Source of the DNA: Butyrivibrio sp.
GTDB lineage: Bacteria; Bacillota; Clostridia; Lachnospirales; Lachnospiraceae
Direction of reading: 5' to 3'
DNA length: 64,000 nucleotides
Assembly: GCA_023664865.1 (NCBI GenBank)
Contig: JAMPEU010000013.1
Coordinates: 23,367 to 87,366 of the forward strand
Shown here: positions 42,864 to 52,039 of the stretch, piece after piece
Position numbering within the stretch: position 1 is the first letter of the stretch
How the letters are laid out: every line of letters begins with the position of its first letter
The notes under the pieces: model-generated
The model's database searches: none
What the model saw: the letters and a program-made list of their open reading frames with translations, nothing else
Told to the model about the DNA's origin: nothing
Translations under genes and position numbers: made by a program

Positions 42864-43976
42864 TTAGCAGGAAGCGATTATCGACGTAAGGTAAAACGGC
42901 ACCACATCGTCCGCATGAGCTTCTTTAATCCTTACTTCTACTTTATGCGTCTTATTCTCAATATGATGCGCTATTGTGTCAAGCGCAAGGCTGTCGCCCC
43001 ATGTTTCCTCGAAATTAGCGTCAAGCACGACTGCGTTTTCTTCATCGCCGTCCACTATCGCAACTGCAATCGGCGCAGGCTTATTGACCGACTTGCGGTA
43101 CTGCACGGCAAGCTCCGTGCCTTTAATCTCAAATACTATGCTTGCATCCTTATCAGACGCCGTCCAGCCGCAGCGGAATATATCCGTCACATATTTCTTA
43201 AGCGCATCGTCTTTAACAAAGCCATTGCATACAGGCTCGCAGTTATAATTCTGATAACGCATTGCACTCTCATAAGCATTAGCAGTTACGGCTGCCGGCA
43301 TAGTGAACTTTTCTTCCGGCTCGTCTTTTTGCCCGTACACTTTTTCTAAGAAATCACAGATTACCTCGGCGAGTAAAGCATGCCCTGCTGTATTAGGATG
43401 CAGGTCGTCAGGCGTAATTTCACGGTTGGGAATAGCCCCCGAAACCACTTCCTTATAGATAGTGGATTTCATGCTGACGCTCGGAAGCATGTAATGCGCT
43501 CCAATCTCACGATGTTTCTCTTCCGCACTCACTCCTGTATCATAACAGATGTTATGCACCAAGAAGACTGCCGGTTCAAACGGATTGCCATATACTTTTC
43601 GCACCAGACCTTCGTATGTCTCTTTATAAAAATCAGTATTTTCGTCATTTACGGAGAACTCAATCAGAACCAAGTCCGGCTTGTACATAAGCACATCGTC
43701 GTTTACTCTTGAGACGCCAAACTGCGAAGTCGTGCCGCCTATGCCGGCATTGATATATGTAAAAGCCGTTTTGGGAAATTTCTTAACAAACCAGTCATAG
43801 ACAAGATAAGCATAACAGTTGGTATGCTGCGTGGAAAGCGAACCCTGCGTAATAGAACCGCCTAAGAAAGCCAGCGTCATCTTATCCCCTGCCTCTGCGC
43901 GTTTCATAAGCTCCTTTAATCTGTGGAGATTACCCCTGTTTACCCAACCTTGTTCTGCATGAACATTATATGCCAT
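42864..43976 (-). CDS. SGNH/GDSL hydrolase family protein
   Basis: A 370-residue esterase-like protein. The SGNH blocks are present: LAFLGGSITQG (block I Ser), GIGGTTSQFG (block II Gly), LIEFSVNDEN (block III Asn) and PDDLHPNTAGHALLAE (block V Asp/His). Residues 1-225 form the hydrolase, and about 235-370 a beta-rich C-terminal domain (VFEIKGTELAVQYRKSV). Family members are often carbohydrate acetyl esterases; the substrate here is open. No signal peptide is seen, so it is likely cytosolic. It lies 63 bases upstream of manA and may share its transcript. Confidence 0.85.
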   Translation of the reverse strand: MAYNVHAEQGWVNRGNLHRLKELMKRAEAGDKMTLAFLGGSITQGSLSTQHTNCYAYLVYDWFVKKFPKTAFTYINAGIGGTTSQFGVSRVNDDVLMYKPDLVLIEFSVNDENTDFYKETYEGLVRKVYGNPFEPAVFLVHNICYDTGVSAEEKHREIGAHYMLPSVSMKSTIYKEVVSGAIPNREITPDDLHPNTAGHALLAEVICDFLEKVYGQKDEPEEKFTMPAAVTANAYESAMRYQNYNCEPVCNGFVKDDALKKYVTDIFRCGWTASDKDASIVFEIKGTELAVQYRKSVNKPAPIAVAIVDGDEENAVVLDANFEETWGDSLALDTIAHHIENKTHKVEVRIKEAHADDVVPFYLTSIIASC

Positions 43977-44046
43977 TATAATTACCCCCTGCCTTATGCT
44001 TAGTATGATACAAATATTGTACTATTTACTTGCTGAAAAGACAAGA

Positions 44047-44640
44047 CTATTCTTCGGACACTTCCACTTTTCCTTCAAAGAAATATAAAATCAGAGCTGT
44101 GACAATACCAAACAAACATACTATTATCCAATACTTTTCTGCCTTTAAGTCCTGTTGCACGATAGCATAGTCTGTAATTACTTTATTGTGGTCAAATCCT
44201 AATACATCATCAGCATAATCAGCAGGTGTATCTTCAACTTTTATTTTACCTACAAATGACACATTTACATGAAACCCGTCCTGCGAACCATTCAAAAGCG
44301 CAAGCGACTCTTCATCATTAATCCATATGCGTATATAATTTCCATCGTCAAATGGAATAATATATCCGGCGTATGTATCAATCAAATTGTCCCAGTTTCC
44401 AAAAGTATAAATTGAATAATCGACATCAGAACTGGTAGGTCTGCGCTTATTTACTACATAAGATGTAATCGTTCCGGTTACATATCTGCCTGCTTTAAGA
44501 CTGTCTTTAGAAAAATATGCAAGCGGCTGCGCCTGATTATATAAATTAATTCTTAGTATAGATATGACAATTCCGCCTATACTTAATAGGAAAATCAACA
44601 GGGAGATAATTGTCATTCGGGAAACATATATTTTTTTCAT
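44047..44640 (-). CDS. Two-pass membrane protein of unknown function
   Basis: A 197-residue protein with an N-terminal helix (MTIISLLIFLLSIGGIVISI, about 9-28), an external domain of about 130 residues and a C-terminal helix (WIIVCLFGIVTALILYFF, about 170-187) with an acidic tail. The external domain contains SLKAGRYVTGTITSYVVNKR and YAGYIIPFDDGNYIRIWIND, which fits a small beta-rich sensor or interaction module. I do not recognise the family. ATG 44640 has a weak SD. Confidence 0.6.
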   Translation of the reverse strand: MKKIYVSRMTIISLLIFLLSIGGIVISILRINLYNQAQPLAYFSKDSLKAGRYVTGTITSYVVNKRRPTSSDVDYSIYTFGNWDNLIDTYAGYIIPFDDGNYIRIWINDEESLALLNGSQDGFHVNVSFVGKIKVEDTPADYADDVLGFDHNKVITDYAIVQQDLKAEKYWIIVCLFGIVTALILYFFEGKVEVSEE

Positions 44641-44710
44641 TCTGACGCCGCCCTTCCACTTTCAGACTATAACACAAGTTATCTAACTGTACAAGAAATA
44701 ATTCCCAACA

Positions 44711-44739
44711 GAATAAAATCTTCCACTTGGGAAATACTA
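44711..44739 (+). promoter_or_regulatory. Candidate forespore (sigma-G/F) promoter of the spoVAF-like gene
   Basis: GAATA (44711-44715), a 17-base spacer and AATACTA (44733-44739) fit the sigma-G pattern with one mismatch in the -10. The overlapping GGAAATACTA matches the sigma-F -10 consensus. This fits forespore expression of a germination gene. Flanking TTCCCAA and TTGGGAA form an inverted repeat. Confidence 0.45.
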
Positions 44740-44780
44740 TAAAATCAATAAAATTTTATTTTTGGAAGGAGTTTGGTCTG

Positions 44781-46202
44781 GTGGAGAAAAAAGAAACAAT
44801 GACTACGTCATTAGATGAAAATATGCGCTATCTGGCTGACAGACTTGCGCCCGGCACCAATTTTGACATCGTTTACAGGGTAATTGAAGTAGGCGGCAGG
44901 CAGGCGTGCATATATTTTGTGGACGGTTTCTGTAAAGACGATTTGATGATGAAAATCCTGCAATACTTCATAGGCTTAAAGCCTGATGATATGCCGCAGA
45001 GCGCCTACGAGATGGCAAAAAAGGCTACCCCGTATGTGGAAGTCGATTTGAAAGATAAATGGGACGATATCTTTTTCAATATCTTATCCGGCGTATTCGC
45101 CCTTTTTATCGACGGCTATGACAGATGCGTTTTAATAGATTCAAGAACCTATCCTGCAAGGAGCGTAGAAGAACCTGAAAAGGACAAGACGCTGCGGGGT
45201 TCTAAAGACGGCTTTGTGGAAACGGTTGTATTCAATACGGCGCTTATCAGGAGAAGAATCCGCAGCACGGAGCTTAGAATGGAGATGATGAACGCCGGTA
45301 AAAGTTCTAAAACCGACATTGTACTCTGCTATATGGATAACAGGGTAGACCATGAATTTTTAAATAAAATTAAGAAACGTATCTCGGAAATAAAGGTGGA
45401 CGCGCTCACGATGAATCAGGAAAGCCTCGCCGAATGTCTGTATAAAAGGTGCTGGTTCAATCCGTTCCCGAAATTCAAATTCACGGAGCGTCCGGATACC
45501 GCGGCGGCGCAGGTATTGGAAGGCGATATTATAATCCTTGTGGACAACTCTCCGTCTGCAATGATTGTGCCAACCTCGATTTTTGATATTGTGGAAGAGG
45601 CGGACGACTATTATTTTCCGCCGATTACAGGGACATATCTCAGGCTCTCGCGTTTCATAATAAGCATTTTGACTTACCTGATTACGCCTACGTTCCTGCT
45701 TCTTATGCAAAATCCTGACTGGATACCCGAATCATTTCGGTTTATCATGGTTAAGGAGTCCTCGAATATACCGCTTATCGCACAATTTCTGATACTGGAG
45801 CTGGCAATCGACGGGCTTAAGCTTGCCGCCATCAATACCCCGAATATGCTCAGTACGCCGCTTAGCGTCATGGCGGCGCTTGTACTGGGAGAATTTTCGG
45901 TCAACAGCGGCTGGTTTAATTCAGAAGTGATGTTATATATGGCGTTTGTAGCGATTGCCAACTATACACAGTCAAGCTATGAACTCGGCTACGCATTAAA
46001 ATTCATGCGAATCCTCAATCTGATACTGACTGCGATATTCGGCTTATACGGATATATAGCGGCGATTGCCATACTGATTCTCGCGATTGTATTTAATAAG
46101 ACTTTATCAGGCAAAAGCTATATCTACCCTGTACTGCCCTTGAACCCCAGACAGTTAGCGAAAAGATTTTTCCGCCTAAGGCTGCCCGAATCACGCGAAT
46201 GA
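44781..46202 (+). CDS. spoVAF: GerA-family spore germination protein (SpoVAF-like)
   Basis: A 473-residue protein of the GerAA/SpoVAF family. A soluble N-terminal domain (about 1-280) contains VYRVIEVGGRQACIYFVDGF and DIVLCYMDNRVDHEFLNKIK. A membrane domain with about five helices follows (LSRFIISILTYLITPTFLLL, LIAQFLILELAIDGLKLAAI, LSVMAALVLGEFSVNSGWF, ILTAIFGLYGYIAAIAIL) and a basic tail. Here it is a single gene without GerAB or GerAC, which favours SpoVAF over a nutrient receptor subunit. The start is GTG 44781 with GGAAGGAG nine bases upstream; the frame to 44727 lacks an SD. Confidence 0.83.
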   Translation: MEKKETMTTSLDENMRYLADRLAPGTNFDIVYRVIEVGGRQACIYFVDGFCKDDLMMKILQYFIGLKPDDMPQSAYEMAKKATPYVEVDLKDKWDDIFFNILSGVFALFIDGYDRCVLIDSRTYPARSVEEPEKDKTLRGSKDGFVETVVFNTALIRRRIRSTELRMEMMNAGKSSKTDIVLCYMDNRVDHEFLNKIKKRISEIKVDALTMNQESLAECLYKRCWFNPFPKFKFTERPDTAAAQVLEGDIIILVDNSPSAMIVPTSIFDIVEEADDYYFPPITGTYLRLSRFIISILTYLITPTFLLLMQNPDWIPESFRFIMVKESSNIPLIAQFLILELAIDGLKLAAINTPNMLSTPLSVMAALVLGEFSVNSGWFNSEVMLYMAFVAIANYTQSSYELGYALKFMRILNLILTAIFGLYGYIAAIAILILAIVFNKTLSGKSYIYPVLPLNPRQLAKRFFRLRLPESRE

Positions 46203-46259
46203 CGCTGATATCGCGATGTTTTATCCGCTGGTTGAGTAAAAATGGAAACTTATCATATG

Positions 46260-46694
46260 TTATTGTTTCCCTGTGCTGCCGTGACCTCCTCTGTCTTTAT
46301 TGCCGAGGCTTTCCACTTCATCGAAAACAATTTTAGGCTGGTTTTCCATGATACGAAACTGACAAATTCTGTCATTAATATGAATCTGCGTGTCACGCAC
46401 GGCGTATGCAGGCATAAACCACTGGTCGTTATCTCCGCAGTAGGAGCAGTCAATGACGCCCATGTGGTTGACCTGTATAATGCCGAAGTTCTTAAAGGTG
46501 GAGCTTCTCGGAACCACATGCGCTTCATAGCCTTCGGGAAGTTCCATCGCCATGCCGAGCGAAATCAGTCGGAACTCGCCCTTCTTCATTGTCACCTCTT
46601 CCGCGCAGCGCAAATCAATCCAATCGGATTTGCCGTCTATGTAGGTTAATTTATCTATTTTATCCGTGAAGTATTTGATTTTGATTGTTTTCAT
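46260..46694 (-). CDS. dut: dUTP diphosphatase
   Basis: A 144-residue trimeric-type dUTPase that hydrolyses dUTP to dUMP and pyrophosphate. Motif 1 is [10 protein letters not shown], motif 2 [10 protein letters not shown], motif 3 [14 protein letters not shown] with the catalytic Asp, motif 4 DRICQFRIM and motif 5 RGGHGSTGK. All five are intact, although motif 1 is altered from the usual AGxDL. It lies upstream of nothing on its strand and is convergent with the spoVAF-like gene. The nearby nrdDG operon shares its role in supplying dNTPs. Confidence 0.92.
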   Translation of the reverse strand: MKTIKIKYFTDKIDKLTYIDGKSDWIDLRCAEEVTMKKGEFRLISLGMAMELPEGYEAHVVPRSSTFKNFGIIQVNHMGVIDCSYCGDNDQWFMPAYAVRDTQIHINDRICQFRIMENQPKIVFDEVESLGNKDRGGHGSTGKQ

Positions 46695-46793
46695 TTATGA
46701 AACTATACTCCTTTTTACCTTACATATTTTTAAGTTTTTGATTTAAAATCGTGACAGTAAATGAACTGCTTTATAAATGGAAACAGCCATTAC

Positions 46794-47303
46794 TTAACAG
46801 TACATCACAGGCACGGTAATATTCTCCGATTCAAGCGTCTTTTGCACATCAATCACCCGCTGGTTGCTGCTTCCGCGCCAAAACAGCTTGGTATCCTTTA
46901 ATTCTGCGACAAACTCACCGTCCACCAGTACGTCAACGTATCTTACAAGGTTATCGCTGACAATATTCTCCCAGACATCGCCTGTATAGAGCCAGATTGT
47001 CTTATTAGGATACTTCTGTTTAATCTCCGCCATAAGCGCCCTGACATCCGCCCTATTGGCAGCATGAAGCGGATCTCCGCCTGAAAAGGTAACGCCCTTT
47101 ATATAATCTTTATCAAGCTGTTCAAAAATTTCCTGTTTCGCCCCTTCGTCAAACAACACTCCGCCGTCGGGATCCCACGTTACCGGATTATGACATTCCC
47201 TGCAGCAATGTTCGCAGCCTGCAACCCACAAAACCACCCGCAGCCCGTCCCCATTCAACATATCGTCCTTAGTGATATTATGATATCTCATACAATCTCT
47301 CAC
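46794..47303 (-). CDS. nrdG: Anaerobic ribonucleoside-triphosphate reductase activating protein
   Basis: A 169-residue radical-SAM enzyme that installs the glycyl radical on NrdD. The cluster motif CX3CX2C is in AGCEHCCRECHNPVTW. SAM-binding GGDP is in GVTFSGGDPLHAANR. Length is typical. A GTG at 47303 opens the frame; an ATG four codons later (47291, MRYHNITKDD) fits the family start better. It lies 18 bases behind nrdD and belongs to the same NrdR-controlled operon. Confidence 0.93.
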   Translation of the reverse strand: MRDCMRYHNITKDDMLNGDGLRVVLWVAGCEHCCRECHNPVTWDPDGGVLFDEGAKQEIFEQLDKDYIKGVTFSGGDPLHAANRADVRALMAEIKQKYPNKTIWLYTGDVWENIVSDNLVRYVDVLVDGEFVAELKDTKLFWRGSSNQRVIDVQKTLESENITVPVMYC

Positions 47304-47321
47304 ATTCTGCTACTTAATATT

Positions 47322-49511
47322 TTACATACTCTTTCTCTCCGCTATTTCCGCCATCTTGGCGTCGCTCAGCCTCGTATCGCCGTGGACGCGGGAATAAGCA
47401 AGATATCCGTTCATTCTGTCTATCTTAGTCAGGTTGCGGCTGCCGCATACGGGGCATACGTCCATCTCAAGTTCCTGATGTCCGCAGTCGTCGCAATATG
47501 CAAGGGAAAGGTTTACGCCCTCATAGAATCCCATTTCCATTGCCCGCCTGATTAGCGTCTTGATTGCCTCAATATTATAGTCAATCGGATATTTGACATA
47601 CTGTATCTTGCCGCCGTTGGAAAGTTCCCAGAAACGATATTCCAAATCCTGTTTCTCAATCGGGGTGATATCTTCCGTCACATGGCAATGGAAACTGTTG
47701 GAAACATATTCCCTGTCAGATACGCCTTCCACTATGCCGTACTTTGCACGGAACTGCTTCACCTGCAATCCGCACAAATTCTCGGCAGGCGTTCCGTAAA
47801 TGGCGTACAGATGTCCGTCTTCTTCTTTATATTCGTTAATCTTATTATTAATATGCTCTAATACTTCCAGCGCAAACTGTCCGTCTTCAACTAAAGATTT
47901 TCCGTTATAAAGCTCCTGCAGCTCATTGAACGCCGTGATTCCGAAACTTGCCGTAGCAGTCTTTAAAATAGGCTTAATCTTGTCATGGAGCTGCAGATGC
48001 CCTTTATAGAATCCGCCCTCGCAATAAGCAAGCGGATTGGTTGACGCACGCATTTCTCCCAGATAAGCATAAGTCCTCTTATGCAGCTGCCTGATTAGAT
48101 TTAAGTAATAATCCAGCACGTCGTAGAAATCTTTGCTTTCCTGACGCGACTTGGCAAGAATCATCGGCAGATGCAGCGATACCACGCCTATATTGAACCT
48201 TCCTACAAAAACAGGCGTATCGTTATCATCAGCAGGGTGCATTCCGCCTCGCTCATACCACGGTGAAAGAAAAGCTCGGCAGCCCATAGGCGAGATAACC
48301 TTGCCGTATTGCTTATACATGCTGGGGACATAGCCCTTTCCTGTCAGGCTCAACCAGTCGGGATACATCGTCTTAGCCGAACACTGTACTCCGGCTTCAA
48401 ATACGTCTTCCAGTTCTTTCCCCGGTCCATGCAGATTTTCATCATAGAGAAAAACAATCTTCGGGAACAATACAGGTTTCTTACACTCTTTCTTTCCCTG
48501 CCCTGTCTTACGCACATTTAACATTATTATCGTGGCAAGCTTGGCAAACCTGCCCGTCCCTATTCCCGCTGTAACTGTGATAAACGGATAATCCCCGCGG
48601 CTGCTTGCCACGGTATTAAATTTATATTCCCAGCCCTGAAAGCCCTGCTCAAATTCCCTTTTTACGTCCGCCAGGGCCTCTGCATCGGCTCTTTCTTCGC
48701 TGATTCCAAGGTCTTTATACTTTTTAAGGCTCTTCTGATATGTCTTCTCCGCATACGGCTCAAGTATCTTATCTACCTCCGGCACGGTAAAACCGCCGTA
48801 CTGCTGGCTTGCCGCGCTCAATACGATATCGCCTATGACGTCAAACGCCACATCCAAGGTCTTCGGCTCGTTATACCAGATATTGCCCATTTCAAAGCCG
48901 CCTTTTAGCACTTCGGCAACATTGAACAGGCAGCAGTTCATGGTATCCCTTCTTGCCGACATATCATGCACATAGAGATATCCGTCGCGGCACGCCTGAA
49001 TCTCTTCCGTAGTCATGAAAAACTTCTGGTACAGTTCTTTATTGAATTGATTAAAGATAAGGCTTCTCTTAGTGGAAACAAGGGCGCTGTCCGTATTAGC
49101 GTTCTCCTTATCTCCTATGTACATAATAGACTGGCTTTTCTTATAAACCTCGTCCATCATGCGTACAAAATCCTGCTTATAATTACGATAGTCGCGGTAA
49201 CTCTTCGCCACAATCGGCTTTACGTCCTCTAGGGCGCTCTCCACTATATTGTGCATAAGCTGAATCGGGATTTCATCTTCCCCAAGCTCATTTACCTTAT
49301 TGATTACAGTCTGGCAGATATGCCTCTTCTCTTCGTCCGTAAACTTAGTCAGTGCGCGGTAAGCGCTTTTGCCTACAGCGTCCACGACTTTCTGGACATT
49401 GAACCCTTCCAGGCTGCCGTCCTTTTTGATGACTTTAACATCTCTATCCGGTTTAAATTCTGCTCCGAAATCCTCTCCCGCCGTACTCTGCGGCTCTAAC
49501 AGATTACTCAT
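47322..49511 (-). CDS. nrdD: Anaerobic ribonucleoside-triphosphate reductase (class III)
   Basis: A 729-residue glycyl-radical enzyme reducing NTPs to dNTPs without oxygen. An N-terminal ATP-cone (VIKKDGSLEGFNVQKVVDAV) is followed by the catalytic barrel. The C-terminal zinc site is CDDCGHQE...CPVCGSRNLTKI, and the glycyl-radical region reads RMNGYLAYSRVHGDTRLSDA, similar to the RxxGYL motif. ATG 49511 is chosen; an SD of AGGAGTGGGGG lies in the leader. Two NrdR-like boxes lie between a strong promoter and this start. Confidence 0.95.
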   Translation of the reverse strand: MSNLLEPQSTAGEDFGAEFKPDRDVKVIKKDGSLEGFNVQKVVDAVGKSAYRALTKFTDEEKRHICQTVINKVNELGEDEIPIQLMHNIVESALEDVKPIVAKSYRDYRNYKQDFVRMMDEVYKKSQSIMYIGDKENANTDSALVSTKRSLIFNQFNKELYQKFFMTTEEIQACRDGYLYVHDMSARRDTMNCCLFNVAEVLKGGFEMGNIWYNEPKTLDVAFDVIGDIVLSAASQQYGGFTVPEVDKILEPYAEKTYQKSLKKYKDLGISEERADAEALADVKREFEQGFQGWEYKFNTVASSRGDYPFITVTAGIGTGRFAKLATIIMLNVRKTGQGKKECKKPVLFPKIVFLYDENLHGPGKELEDVFEAGVQCSAKTMYPDWLSLTGKGYVPSMYKQYGKVISPMGCRAFLSPWYERGGMHPADDNDTPVFVGRFNIGVVSLHLPMILAKSRQESKDFYDVLDYYLNLIRQLHKRTYAYLGEMRASTNPLAYCEGGFYKGHLQLHDKIKPILKTATASFGITAFNELQELYNGKSLVEDGQFALEVLEHINNKINEYKEEDGHLYAIYGTPAENLCGLQVKQFRAKYGIVEGVSDREYVSNSFHCHVTEDITPIEKQDLEYRFWELSNGGKIQYVKYPIDYNIEAIKTLIRRAMEMGFYEGVNLSLAYCDDCGHQELEMDVCPVCGSRNLTKIDRMNGYLAYSRVHGDTRLSDAKMAEIAERKSM

Positions 49512-49550
49512 ACTAAAAACCCCCACTCCTGTTTCTTACATCGCCTTTGT

Positions 49551-49597
49551 ACAAAATATAGTTTTTCGTTTACATAACATCACCATATTTAGTGGTC
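49551..49597. promoter_or_regulatory. Tandem NrdR-like boxes upstream of nrdDG
   Basis: Box 1 is ACAAAATATAGTTTTT (49551-49566) and box 2 CACCATATTTAGTGGT (49581-49596). Both resemble the ACACWATATATWGTGT NrdR consensus. The centre-to-centre distance is about 30 bases, the three-turn spacing known for NrdR pairs. They lie immediately downstream of the promoter at 49606. Confidence 0.65.
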
Positions 49598-49605
49598 GTA
49601 ATATT

Positions 49606-49634
49606 AGTATAAGATAATACCATTCTCATGTCAA
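49606..49634 (-). promoter_or_regulatory. Strong sigma-A-type promoter of nrdDG
   Basis: On the minus strand TTGACA (49634-49629), a 17-base spacer and TATACT (49611-49606). The transcription start would fall near 49599, so the NrdR-like boxes lie across the initially transcribed region. Confidence 0.8.
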
Positions 49635-49677
49635 TCTACAGATAAAAAGATTTTCAGAAATATTTACAAAAATTGCA

Positions 49678-50670
49678 TCATGTATAATTTTTTATAATTT
49701 CATCAACAAACTGCTTATATTGCGTCACCACATTTTCCGGCGCAATAAGCTGCGCTCCTGCCCCCAGCCCCGTAAGCCAGCCGAAAAACTGCCCGCTTAT
49801 CGCTACGGTCACGCGTACCGAAAAATGGTCTTTATCCCGCTCTCTTATAGATACATCCTGCCCGAACCTGTCCATTACCACGCCTATCAGCTGGTTTTCA
49901 AGCTGTATGGTGACTGCCTCTTCCCTGCCGCCGTACATGCTGAATGTCTTATTCGCATAGTCGGCTATGTCAAAACGCTCGAATAAGGCGCTCCCCTCAC
50001 GTTTCACATTAGGCAGCTCCTTTATGCTCCCCATCTTATCCACGCGAAAATGCTTAATCTTATCCTCTTCGCCGTCGTGCGCAATCAGATAGTAATTCTC
50101 GTCTTTACAAGTCAGCGCCCACGGACTCACAGTATATATTTTTCCATCCCGCCGCGGCACAAGTTTCTTCTCCAGATTCCATTCCAGATATTGAAAGGAA
50201 ATCTGCTCGTTATTCTGGATTGCCCTGTGGATATCGTCCACAATATAATAGATGCTCTCGTTGGCGGTCTTAATGCGGTTTGCGACATATACCTGCCTTT
50301 GCAGCTGCTTTGCATCGGACTTGGACGCAAGCTTCTCTATTTTTGCTATGAGTTCTTTAGACTTCTTTAAGGTAATGAACTTTGAGGACTGTACGACTTC
50401 CACCAATAACTTTAATTCCGCCAGTTCAAAATCCCTGCCCGCCATATAATATCCGCCGTTTGTCTTGGATTTGGACAAAATAATATCGTAGCCGAAATCT
50501 ATGAGCTGGTTGATATCATTATAAATACTCTTACGCTCCGCCTTTATATCATACTTTTCCAACTCTTCAATCAAATCTTTTGTAGTTATACAATGCTCCT
50601 CGTCTGTCAGTTCAGAGAGAATTTTTACAATATACAATAACTTTAGTTTTTGGTTTGATGATTTAGGCAT
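49678..50670 (-). CDS. WYL-domain transcriptional regulator
   Basis: A 330-residue regulator. An N-terminal winged helix-turn-helix (KLLYIVKILSELTDEEHCIT, DLIEELEKYDIKAERKSIYN) precedes a WYL domain at about 140-215 (SFQYLEWNLEKKLVPRRDGK, YTVSPWALTCKDENYYLIAH) and a WCX-type C-terminal extension. The WYL domain in such proteins binds ligands such as ssDNA or nucleotides. Neighbours do not point to a target. ATG 50670 lacks a strong SD (GGGAAGGAGC is 12 bases upstream). Confidence 0.88.
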   Translation of the reverse strand: MPKSSNQKLKLLYIVKILSELTDEEHCITTKDLIEELEKYDIKAERKSIYNDINQLIDFGYDIILSKSKTNGGYYMAGRDFELAELKLLVEVVQSSKFITLKKSKELIAKIEKLASKSDAKQLQRQVYVANRIKTANESIYYIVDDIHRAIQNNEQISFQYLEWNLEKKLVPRRDGKIYTVSPWALTCKDENYYLIAHDGEEDKIKHFRVDKMGSIKELPNVKREGSALFERFDIADYANKTFSMYGGREEAVTIQLENQLIGVVMDRFGQDVSIRERDKDHFSVRVTVAISGQFFGWLTGLGAGAQLIAPENVVTQYKQFVDEIIKNYT

Positions 50671-50696
50671 ATATCATGCTCCTTCCCTATATCTGT

Positions 50697-50725
50697 TAAA
50701 AAAAGAGCCGGCTAAGCAGCCAACC
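50697..50725 (-). terminator. Intrinsic terminator downstream of the small membrane gene
   Basis: On the minus strand GTTGGCT pairs with AGCCGGC (wobbles) around GCTT, followed by CTTTTTTT. It lies upstream of the WYL gene and ends the 50806-50985 transcript. Confidence 0.75.
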
Positions 50726-50805
50726 CTTTTGCTTGCTAAATCTACATTTTCACATGAACAGCGCAATAAATGCACAGACCTGCTGAATAATTGCTTTTAC
50801 TTTAT

Positions 50806-50985
50806 TTATTCACCACCGGAAACCGATTGTTCCACATTATCGCCGCCAACCGCCGCAAGCTTCTTATCTTTGCTTATACGCCACTTCGCGCCAATAACAC
50901 ATGCTATGATAACAAGCACTACAATTAATAAAAACAACAGTAAATATGAAAGAAATGCGTTAATAAAAAGTATTAAATTACCCAT
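50806..50985 (-). CDS. Small single-pass membrane protein
   Basis: A 59-residue protein starting MGNLILFINAF, with a strong transmembrane helix (YLLLFLLIVVLVIIACVIGA, about 14-33), then a basic patch (KWRISKDKK) and a soluble tail. The ATG at 50985 has AAAGGG eight bases upstream, and the terminator above fits its 3' end. The opposite-strand frame 50729-51019 is probably a shadow. Function unknown; similar small proteins are common in Lachnospiraceae. Confidence 0.6.
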   Translation of the reverse strand: MGNLILFINAFLSYLLLFLLIVVLVIIACVIGAKWRISKDKKLAAVGGDNVEQSVSGGE

Positions 50986-51079
50986 CGGTTTCACCCTTTC
51001 CGCAGCGCCTTATATGTAACTTACAGCCGCTTACAAATTCTTCCTGTATTATAACACCAAACAGATAATATCGTCAAGC

Positions 51080-51988
51080 CTATCTGCTATGCCCGCCGCC
51101 ACCATGTGAATGTCCGCCGCTCGACGTATGGTGTCCGCCGCCACCGCTGTGCGAACTTCCACCGCCGCCGCTGCCGCCGCTGCTGGTTTCAATCGTCCTG
51201 CTTACGACATTTTTGCGTAAGAATATATCATCCCGCCTTCTGTAGTCTGGCTGTCCGCCATTTACATACGTTCTGGTATTTACAGTCTTTGCACCCTTCC
51301 TAGAAGTCATATTAACAGCTATGTAGATTAACGCCGCAATCGCCGCAGCCATGAATGATATATACGGCGGATACTCTGTAACTATATATCCGGAATCCGT
51401 CATATCATAATAGACGTTATCTACAAATGTTTTATATGCACGATACGGATTGCTGTCAACATCTTCATAAAATACGTCCAGAATATTGTTAAGCATACTG
51501 AGACTGTATCTGTCTTCAACTTTCCCTGTAGTACACATCCATGTATACACATGTCCGTCGTCTTCACGGTAAATATTATCAAGCAGCAGAACGCCGTCGC
51601 CTATCGGCTTATTATATCCAAACTTATGCTCCTCATAGAAATTATCCGCATAAATCATCGTGAACTCGTCATAATCAGCTCCCGAATCATATGAGCGGGC
51701 GTACTCCTTCAAAGACTCATTTAGCGTTACTAACACAATATCCGCCTGAATCTGCTTCTCCCGCTCGGCAATCTGCTCCCTTAACTTATCCTCTTCTTCG
51801 TCGGTCAGCACGTCGGCATAATCAAAGACTCTTTCTGTAGTAGTACATTCCGTATTAGTCCTTTCCGTCGATACACTATTTTTCGCACCGTTAATAAGCC
51901 GCGAAGCCACACCAAGCGCCACCACTATCCCCAACGCTATAAACAGAAACCTAAAGTGTCTAAAATATTCTTTCATTATAATAACCAC
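51080..51988 (-). CDS. TPM-domain (TLP18.3/Psb32/MOLO-1) membrane protein
   Basis: A protein of about 300 residues with an N-terminal helix (FLFIALGIVVALGVASRLI), then a TPM domain at about 48-195 (VFDYADVLTDEEEDKLREQI, GDGVLLLDNIYREDDG) and a second helix (ISFMAAAIAALIYIAVNM). It ends in a low-complexity Gly/Ser/His tail (GGSGGGGSSHSGGGGHHTSS). The topology suggests an extracytoplasmic TPM domain, a role in membrane or envelope maintenance. The His-rich tail could bind metal. The frame opens with GTG 51988; ATG 51976 (MKEYFRHFR) is an alternative. Confidence 0.82.
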   Translation of the reverse strand: MVIIMKEYFRHFRFLFIALGIVVALGVASRLINGAKNSVSTERTNTECTTTERVFDYADVLTDEEEDKLREQIAEREKQIQADIVLVTLNESLKEYARSYDSGADYDEFTMIYADNFYEEHKFGYNKPIGDGVLLLDNIYREDDGHVYTWMCTTGKVEDRYSLSMLNNILDVFYEDVDSNPYRAYKTFVDNVYYDMTDSGYIVTEYPPYISFMAAAIAALIYIAVNMTSRKGAKTVNTRTYVNGGQPDYRRRDDIFLRKNVVSRTIETSSGGSGGGGSSHSGGGGHHTSSGGHSHGGGGHSR

Positions 51989-52039
51989 ACGCCTTTCTAA
52001 GTCTGCGAATTTATGTCCCTAAGACATTTTCAATACCCA

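Noticed and set aside
50729-51019. Plus-strand 96-residue frame over the small membrane gene
   Set aside because: The minus-strand frame has a clear SD, a strong transmembrane helix and a matching downstream terminator.
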